Source: Zancudomyces culisetae (taxonomy: Eukaryota > Kickxellomycota > Harpellomycetes > Harpellales > Legeriomycetaceae). From it: 28,264 nt of DNA. The notes beneath the pieces are model-generated. The model searched no databases and had not been told where the DNA came from. It saw nothing but the letters and a program-made list of their open reading frames with translations. The stretch covers positions 7,307 through 35,570 of the forward strand of contig LSSK01000158.1 in assembly GCA_001969505.1 (NCBI GenBank), read 5' to 3'. Made by a program: the position numbers and the translations under genes. Shown here piece after piece: positions 21,556 through 28,264 of the stretch (the stretch's first letter is position 1; every line of letters starts with the position of its first letter).

Positions 21556-22589
21556 TCTTGTACTGCTAATAGATTTTTTCAAATAATAAACGTATAGATT
21601 TTGTGTTATTTCTGTGATAAGCGCCTGTAGCGGATAGAAATAGTTCGGTATTCACAGCCAATGTATAATTGTGTGAGTCAGGAAAAGCATATGATTTATA
21701 CTGGGCTGGACCAATCGGCTAAAAAGTATTATCTGTTTTGCTAGTAGCAGTGTTACTGGCGGTGATAGAAATTTTGGTTTCGATTTTCGCGCTTTTTTGC
21801 TATCTTACTGCTATTTTACCTGAAGTAAAGGTTATTTTAAGGAAAGAGTCAGCTAAATTTAGCACAGTATTTTATTATTGTACTTTCAATCTTTTGTGGT
21901 TTGATGGTAAGGAGTTGTACAATAAAGAGCTAAAGCTGAGAATTAAAAAGTTGAAGGTAAAATGGTCGGCAAAATCTCTGCTTTTGTTTTTTTTGTTCAA
22001 AATTTACAAAACAGCTATTGGCTATTTTGTTAACTTCAATTTTCGTTCTGCAAGCATAATTGGCTAATATTTTTGGAAATTGCAAATAAAAGAACCAGAT
22101 TCAGTTTTGTTAAAACAAATATTATGTATATGCTCACCACAGCCCATGTTCAACAGCTTAAAATTAGGTGATATTTATTATTTACAAAGTCTCTAGGACA
22201 CTTCTGGGCTAGAAAACTCACATAGCTGTGACTGAAAGCGCTTTGCATCAGCGGTTGATTTGTTCAAAGCGTTATAAAGCATCCCGCTTACTTTGCAGGT
22301 CAGAAAAAAGCAGAAAAGACAAAGTAAACCAACTACGTCAAAAAATACAAAAATAAATAAAACGGTGGGGAGGGCAAGGGTGGAAGGGTGGGTGGGGGAA
22401 AAAAAACGAGGCTATATTCAGTGTTGGCGCATAACGGAAAAAAAGATTAACATTAAACATTCTAAAAGTTGAAAAAGCTCTATGCACCAAAATTAACGGT
22501 AAATGAGTGGATTACAAAGGTAGTTATATACAATGATTTTGTACATGGAGGTATAAGTGATTTAGATAATATGTATGGGATTTTGTAGA
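21556..22589. other. Intergenic region with G-rich tract
   Basis: This 1.03-kb spacer holds the promoter of the WD40 gene and the 3' flank of the Byr4/Bfa1-like gene. A 109-codon plus-strand frame at 21738-22067 starts with TTG, contains no ATG and is Leu/Lys/Phe-rich from AT-rich DNA, so it is probably not a gene. The notable element is the G-rich tract at 22367-22398. Confidence 0.55.
22367..22398 (+). other. Putative G-quadruplex
   Basis: Six runs of three to five G occur within 32 bp, separated by loops of 1-5 nt. This comfortably meets the G3+N1-7 quadruplex rule, in surroundings that are otherwise strongly AT-rich. It sits about 190 bp past the stop of the minus-strand gene at 22590, so the quadruplex would form on the non-transcribed-RNA strand. 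Confidence 0.65.
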
Positions 22590-23978
22590 TTAATTTGGAG
22601 GAAACCAACTTTGAGTAAACTGCTGGTATGAACTCGAAAAACCTAACCACCCCTCTACGTCACTTTGGTCTGGGTTAAAAGTACTAGATATCTCTTTTTC
22701 GGTTAAAGAACTGGGTTCATTAAAAATGGGAATGTTTGAAAACGGATCCTCATTTTCTTCAGTATTGCGTGGTGAGTATATTGCAAAATCGTATGGTTTG
22801 CTGTAACTCTGCTCATCAACCGCTGTTTCGTCAGGTTCATAACTTAGTCTATGTTTTGAGTGTTTACTTCGTAGTCCTCTAAGCCTATAATCCAGAGTAC
22901 CACGCGTACTATTGGAGTCATCCGTTTCTTCCTGGTTTACTTTAACCCACTTTTGTTGAATAGAGTCAAAATATATTTTCTCGCTGCTCTGAGTCAAGGT
23001 TTTTCGGTTCTCAAGCCGATTTCTAGATTTTTTAGTGTTTAATTCATATTCGCCATTACTAGTCTGTCTATCCTTACAAACCTCACCAGTGATCCCAGTA
23101 CCATTACCATTGTCATCACTAGTAGTGACTACCTCTATACTACCTCTTATATCGTCATCCCACTCACTGCCTTTCTTATAAAACCTTTCCATTTCCTGTT
23201 CAAACGTAGCATCAAATACATTTTCTTCTGCCTCGTTACCAACCCACATTTTTCTTACCGGATCATAAATCATTTTACCAACAATTCTGGGCTCGTTAAT
23301 GTTTCCCATATTTTTTATTAATGACACTCTTCCCGAGCCAGAATGTTCTCTTTTTGTTACAATTTTTGCTTTATATATTACATGTTTACCACCGGTTTCT
23401 TCTGCTGGGGATGATGGGCCTGTGGGTTTTTCATATGCCCTGTAGTGGCTACTACTTCCCTCGTATCCATCTTCGCCGCCATCCTGGGATATATATTTCC
23501 GGTATCCATACTGGTTTTCTGGACTGAAGGCTGTATTAATTGAATCTTTTTCTATCACATATCTCGTATTGAATTGCGGAAGGTCATCACCATTTTTAAA
23601 CAAATCATTACTACCAATAAATCCCCATCTATCTCCATACTCGCTGCCAAAACCTGCACTCGTCGATTCTCCTTGACGATCGTCCAAGTCGGATTTTCGA
23701 TTTTTCAGGAATGACGGTAGTTCATTTTCAGACACCTCGCTTTCATTCTCCCACATCTTATTTACAATCTCGTCCAAATTATCCTCAGTCTCCAAATCAT
23801 ATGCTTTTGATGCAAAACTCGAATTTCTTGATGCGATTCTGACAAAGGGCTTATGAATGCTTAGTCCATCCTTATCGCCTACAGCGAGCTCTTCGGCCCG
23901 CCCGAACTCTATGCCATATTCTGGATTTTCATCCAATTCGGTTTCCTCATACTCTCTCAGAAAACCTAGGGCATCCAT
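22590..23978 (-). CDS. Byr4/Bfa1-like mitotic GAP subunit (probable)
   Basis: This 462-aa acidic protein has little globular structure but shows a motif type I associate with fungal Byr4/Bfa1. Near 234-256 it reads VGKMIYDPVRKMWVGNE followed by acidic residues and VFD. A second copy near 333-350 reads EKIYFDSIQQKWVKV. In yeasts Byr4/Bfa1 pairs with Cdc16/Bub2 as a GTPase-activating complex for Spg1/Tem1 at the spindle pole body, restraining septation or mitotic exit. The N-terminal region has alternating acidic and short hydrophobic stretches (DNLDEIVNKMWENE) and LPSFLKNRK; the C terminus is WLGFSSSYQQFTQSWFPPN. Many Ser/Thr in acidic context would suit kinase control. The ATG at 23978 is the first in frame and no intron is needed. 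The family call rests on the FDP..W motif and could be wrong. Confidence 0.6.
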   Translation of the reverse strand: MDALGFLREYEETELDENPEYGIEFGRAEELAVGDKDGLSIHKPFVRIASRNSSFASKAYDLETEDNLDEIVNKMWENESEVSENELPSFLKNRKSDLDDRQGESTSAGFGSEYGDRWGFIGSNDLFKNGDDLPQFNTRYVIEKDSINTAFSPENQYGYRKYISQDGGEDGYEGSSSHYRAYEKPTGPSSPAEETGGKHVIYKAKIVTKREHSGSGRVSLIKNMGNINEPRIVGKMIYDPVRKMWVGNEAEENVFDATFEQEMERFYKKGSEWDDDIRGSIEVVTTSDDNGNGTGITGEVCKDRQTSNGEYELNTKKSRNRLENRKTLTQSSEKIYFDSIQQKWVKVNQEETDDSNSTRGTLDYRLRGLRSKHSKHRLSYEPDETAVDEQSYSKPYDFAIYSPRNTEENEDPFSNIPIFNEPSSLTEKEISSTFNPDQSDVEGWLGFSSSYQQFTQSWFPPN

Positions 23979-26678
23979 TCTTTGGTTTCATCAATCTTTA
24001 GTTTCACTCTTGTTTATTGTGATTCAAATCCGTTTTGATACAAATACTAATTGTTATTTTCACACCAGCCTTTGTAAATATCGGTAGTGTAATAGCATTA
24101 ATGTTGACTTCTTATATCATGGGCGTAAAGAAATTGAAAAGAGCAGTAAGTAATCTGTGTTTACTTTACTTGCCCCGGTCAGATATCCATAAATACAATG
24201 AAAGAGTCTATTAAGTGACTCGGGATAAAGGCTTCAATGGAGCTTCAGCTTTATTTCGATAGAATAATTGCAATCTATATGCTAATGTAATTACATGTTT
24301 GGAACAATGGAATTAGTATAGGAATTCCGAATTCACACCAATTGCATTCAAACAATTGCTCATCTGCTTTACAACGATTTCGGCTAAAGAAAAAAAAAAT
24401 TTTTATTTGTGAAACAACACAAAACACTAAATTTTGAAGTCTAATTTAGTCAATTCTGTGCCCTTTCATGCTCTACTTTAGACCAATTCTGGCATTTGTG
24501 CACTCTAGAGTTTGATTGTCACCTTTTACGTTTTACAAGTTAATTTTTTGTGCTACACATTGGACAATAATGGCTGGATTTTTTTTGAAATTGCACCTAT
24601 GTTGATACACCAATTTCAAAGTTTTGTTGTATTACCTAATTATCCTGATTGCTGTGTAATCTGCGGCTCTCCAATTTATTAATTGTTCACTGACATAACA
24701 CCAGTATATTTCGCCTAATGTGGTAATGATAAAAATGAATTCAATTTTGCCAAATGTAAATGGGGGGGTACTTCATTACGTCAATTTCTGGACAAAATAA
24801 CTGCATCGATTCGCTCATCTTTGTGAGAAAAGAAGGGCACTTGGTTAACAAGGGGAAATCAGTTGATATCATTTGACCACCGCCATCAATATTTTTTAGT
24901 TAGCATCATCTACACCCTAGTGATATTCGGGCGGACTTGCTTAAGTAAAATCAGGTTTGAGTTCAGTCGAGTTGCTTTTTTTGGGGGTGTTTTTTTCCGT
25001 TTTGTTCAAATGATTTGCAATTTTTTGGAGTAATTTTGAAGATAAACAAGGCAAGCCGGCTCAATAAAGAAGCGTTAAAATTATAGCGAGTTTTTTTGTG
25101 GTTATGCCAGCGTTGATATGTGTACAATGGGATACAAAAATTCTTATACTCGTGTAAATCTTAAAAGCAAACAAATACTCATTCAGGCCAGTAAAAGAAG
25201 CTTGAATCCATTAGTTTATTTTTAGGTAATGGTTATTTTGTATTTGTTTTTTTTTTACATAGAACACTGCTTTATGATTCCTATTATTAAAAGAGCGTCC
25301 CCAACACCCAATAAATTGGATCATGCGGATGTCTTGTTAAATTTGCTTTTCCTCACGCCTTGGTTCATTTTTGCGTAGATTTGCCTCTTTCCGCATCATT
25401 TTTTTTACTTTTGTTTGGTTTGGTTTGGTTTGGTTTTGTTAAACCATCTTTTATATTCACTCCAATTTATTTATGATTAGCACCAGCAAATTTTAATTTC
25501 CGAACCGCCTTGTCTAAATTTAAGCCTTGAAAAGAACACAAATAAAAATCTTCAATATTAAAATTGCAAATATACTTTTTTTAGACTTTGCAACTTCGAA
25601 GATACTTGGGCACAGCGCGCTCATTTGCAACCTTACACGTGTTTTAGTCTGATGGTCTAAACTAAAGCAGTAAAGTAACAAAAGATACAAACCAAAACTT
25701 AGAAAAAAAAAGTTAAAGACACACAAGACACTTCATACTCAAAAGCATCGAACATACCTCAGCATCCATTATTTTTGTGCTACCATAACCTCTTTACACT
25801 ACAACTCATGGATATTATATTTGAAGTTGTGCTTTACATTATTTACAAACCAAAACTTTTGTAGCCAAATCTTCTTCCTCATCAATTGGTGTACAATTTC
25901 AATTATAGATATATCCTGTAATGGCTGTTAAACGGATTTAATTGCACATCATGACGCGCGTTGTTCATTTTTATAAACACCTCGATACATGGTACACGTA
26001 TTTTCATCAACTAGTACCAAAGTGCTCTTTTCGTTTTGTTTACATTTGTACTAGTCATTTCCCTTTTTGTTTATCAAAAAATCACTTTGTGCTAATGTCA
26101 TCATGTAATTAGACCACAAGCTTTTACTAGGCCGCCGAACCAGAAAATTAAGCATTATTACCTACCACCCCCTTCACCAACTTCCACTAAAATAAAACAT
26201 GTCTACGAACAATAAGCAAATAATTTTGTGCTGGAGTAAAAGATATTAACAGATCGTACAGTATAGGGCGTGTAAATCAAAATTGTTAAGCGTCTTTTTT
26301 AATATGCAATGGTAGTTGAGGAGATCATCTACAAGATAAATTTAAATAATCATCACACATGAGGTCACCATAAATCGGCTCTTTTCCAATTAGCACACTG
26401 GTACATACGTCGTTTACATATACAAACCACATATTGCGGTTAACCATTGTGCTTATAGAGTCAATTTGGTATCAAGTTCGTATGAAAGCAAAATTTGGTT
26501 CTCAAGTATACCAGTCGTCTTCATTTTTAATTTTGAATACCATACGGTTTCATTTTTTATTCTTTAATTCAGTTTTAGAGAAACAAGGCATAATTTTGAA
26601 GAGAAAAGGGAACCCATGATAAAAAAATAATATTAAAAGAGGCTGTCAAATTCTCAGATTCTCAGCAAAAATGGGGTA
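23979..26678. other. Gene-poor 2.7-kb region
   Basis: No convincing gene, RNA gene or transposon was found in this longest gap. It contains the promoter of the Byr4/Bfa1-like gene on the left and the 3' flank of the hydrolase on the right. Within it are four copies of TTTGTGCT (24547, 25774, 26086, 26225), a TTTGG pentamer repeat, an 8-bp inverted repeat (26010-26017/26048-26055), and two short ATG-plus-donor arrangements discussed in the findings. Confidence 0.5.
25414..25433. repeat. Pentanucleotide repeat (TTTGG)4
   Basis: Four perfect TTTGG units in T-rich DNA, followed by a degenerate unit. It looks like a simple microsatellite. Confidence 0.85.
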
Positions 26679-27644
26679 TTAATGATGAGATTTTGGGCAG
26701 CAACTGCTGGAAAGGATGCTTTTGAATCCGCTAGCAACAATAGTGAAGGCCTCGTTTGCGCGTGCAGCAACAGCAGAATCTTGCCATTCTCCTCTGGCAG
26801 CACACCAACCGTGGATCATGTCGTCAAATCTTTGCATATAGCACAGTTTTCCAAATGGTTTGGCCTGGATAAGCTTGAAATCCTCAGTAAAATCTCTCTC
26901 ATTCTGTGAAGGCAAAACAATCATTGGTGCGTTTGCTTTTTCAAAGTCTTCGGCTACCAAAAGCGATGGGTGAACACAGGCACCACCTTTATATGAGGGA
27001 TCGTGCGCTGAAGCTGCCATAACCATTTTAGCGCCCCAGCAAAAGCCGATTAGGAAAATATTTTCGGCACCATTATCTTGCAAATATTTTTTGGCTAATT
27101 TAAAGTCTGACTCAAGAATTTCCCAGGTCCCTTTTCTTTTAACATAATCCATAAACTTGTTACCATCACCTAACATTTCATTAGTTGGTGGATCGTTGCG
27201 AAGAAAATCGGGCATTATTACCCTGTATCCTGCCTTGGACAAGATGTCACATCCCTGGTACGCGTTTGGGCTATATATGATTTCATTTTATTTGAGTCAA
27301 AATTCTTTTTATATCTGGGTATATATAGAGTTACGAATACTTACTGGTTTGTGAATATATCATACACGTATAAGATGGCGTTTTTGCTAGCCTAACAAGT
27401 ACGATCGAAAGCAAATAAAGATGTTAGTTTTGTGAAAACAATATAAATAGCTGTACAGCTTTTTTTGCTTGATGAATGTGACTGTACAATAACAACGAAA
27501 AAAAAACAAAGAATAAAGAATAAAGTTCACCTTATCACCAACAACATAGCAATCGAGATCATCTTTCAGTTTGAAAGTCTCGCCAACTGGCGTGTATTTA
27601 GCCTGTACTGGAGGTGTGTTACAACATTCCTTGATGAAAGACAT
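26679..27644 (-). CDS. Dienelactone hydrolase family protein
   Basis: Three exons (27644-27531, 27391-27345, 27270-26679) encode 250 aa, the usual length for this alpha/beta-hydrolase family, which includes a yeast protein of about the same size. Spliced junctions restore the family sequence: VVGDK/ASKNAILYVYDIFTN and then HPNAYQGCDILSKAGYRVIMPDF. The nucleophile is the Cys in GFCWGAK, the His is in MIHGWCAARGEW and the acid is probably the Asp in NERDF, forming the Cys-Asp-His triad of dienelactone hydrolases. The protein should be cytosolic; no targeting peptide is seen. In fungi the physiological substrate is mostly unknown. Introns are 139 and 74 nt. The first has a GTGAAC donor and two nearby acceptors (TTAG then GCTAG four bases on); only the upstream one keeps the frame. 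Confidence 0.9.
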
Positions 27645-28204
27645 TTTTGCTTTTGTAAGATTGAATGTATACTTTAACTTGATATTCTATTAAAACGTTG
27701 ATGAAAATTGAAATGAGAATCGGCTTTGTTGTTATATTTATTTCATTCAAGCAAAACCTCCTTAGGCCCCTTCTTTTTTTTTTTGTCTGGGTTAGTTTTT
27801 TTCAATGAAGTTTTTATTCGATTTACGCAATCCTAAGAACTGTCATTCGTCTTTCAATGTATTAAATAAAAAGTGCATATATTTTGACGCATGTTATTGG
27901 AGATATGAAAAGGCCTAGATTCCGATTTGGCAATATTTGGACAGTTAAATTCAGATAAAGTAGAGCGAAGTGCTTGAAACAGCGAACTGGGAAAAGCTGG
28001 ATGAACATTTTTAATGGTGTGGCATTAGTTTTGCGTTGACAATGCTTTATCCAATTAACTCACCATTTTTCTCTTTTATGTCTGGGTGCATGTGAACAAT
28101 CAAAAACCGCTAACCTGAAATTCGGAAAAAGGCTACAAAGCGTTTTAAAAATTCAAAAAGCATAAATACGTTTTGAAATACAACTCGTCTCTTTTATCAG
28201 CATA
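27645..28204. other. Upstream region of the hydrolase gene
   Basis: This AT-rich stretch of 560 bp has no credible gene. T-runs near 27775-27785 and several short TATA-like sequences are present, as expected for a promoter region. Confidence 0.55.
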
Positions 28205-28264
28205 ATGATTCAAGCAGCGTTTACTCTAAAAGCATTTTTGAACCCTGGGGAGGAGGAGGAGGAG
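28205..28264 (+). CDS. Possible 5' end of a gene leaving the window
   Basis: An ATG at 28205 opens a frame that remains open for all 20 remaining codons (MIQAAFTLKAFLNPG then five Glu from a GAG repeat). The context CATAATG is acceptable. Twenty codons are too few to distinguish a gene from chance, and nothing is recognisable. Confidence 0.2.
   Translation, partial: MIQAAFTLKAFLNPGEEEEE
28250..28264 (+). repeat. (GAG)5 triplet repeat at window end
   Basis: Five GAG units run to the last base of the window, so the real array length is unknown. If the frame from 28205 is real they encode polyglutamate. Confidence 0.75.

Noticed and set aside
21738-22067. 109-codon plus-strand frame with hydrophobic ends
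   Set aside because: The start is TTG and no ATG occurs in the frame. Composition follows AT-rich DNA. A spliced first exon cannot be excluded, but none was found.
25520-25726. 68-codon minus-strand hydrophobic frame
   Set aside because: It starts at TTG, and its hydrophobic ends derive from T-rich DNA. No homology is recognisable.
26010-26055. 8-bp inverted repeat ACTAGTAC/GTACTAGT with 30-nt spacer
   Set aside because: I considered a transposon end or a regulatory hairpin. The arms are short, no target-site duplication is visible and nothing between them suggests a mobile element.

Overview
This is nuclear DNA from a eukaryote, very probably a fungus. Coding regions are moderately AT-rich and intergenic DNA is very AT-rich, full of poly(A)/poly(T). 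Genes are mostly intron-less or carry short introns (74-164 nt) with GTAAGT-type donors and, in several cases, CTAAC/CTGAC-like branch sites. The stops seen fit the standard code. The gene set points to fungi: a Prp43 helicase, a probable Byr4/Bfa1 mitotic GAP subunit, a secreted GH37 trehalase, a yeast-type dienelactone hydrolase homologue, and a Ser/Thr/Asn-rich secreted wall- or coat-like protein. An early-diverging AT-rich lineage (for example Kickxellomycotina) would fit, but I cannot prove this. I saw no tRNA, rRNA, CRISPR array or recognisable transposon.

Layout from left to right. 767-3091 (+): Prp43 DEAH helicase. 3536-6391 (-): 951-aa secreted low-complexity protein. 7776-9290 (+): 504-aa acidic protein of unknown function. 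9764-11813 (-): secreted trehalase, two exons. 13377-14517 (-): alpha-crystallin-like protein whose stop codon overlaps a strong splice donor; splicing would add a membrane-anchored tail. 15311-18127 (-): five-exon gene for an eight-TM protein fused to a spermidine-synthase-like methyltransferase domain. 18242-18496 (-): doubtful 84-aa ORF. 18598-21555 (-): 985-aa WD40 protein. 22590-23978 (-): Byr4/Bfa1-like protein. 23979-26678: gene-poor 2.7 kb. 26679-27644 (-): three-exon dienelactone hydrolase. A possible new ORF starts at 28205 and runs off the window.

The genes are not a pathway cluster: each looks like an independent eukaryotic gene. The most unusual locus is 13377-14517. There one intron separates a soluble alpha-crystallin-like form from a membrane-anchored form, and the intron's pyrimidine tract can itself be read as a signal peptide. 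Also worth attention are the beta-strand beads of the secreted 951-aa protein, the membrane/spermidine-synthase-like fusion, the animal/plant-like trehalase, and two G-quadruplex-capable G-rich tracts in an AT-rich background.

Splice models were built by hand from frame continuity, donor/acceptor sequence and family alignment from memory. They have not been tested against transcripts.
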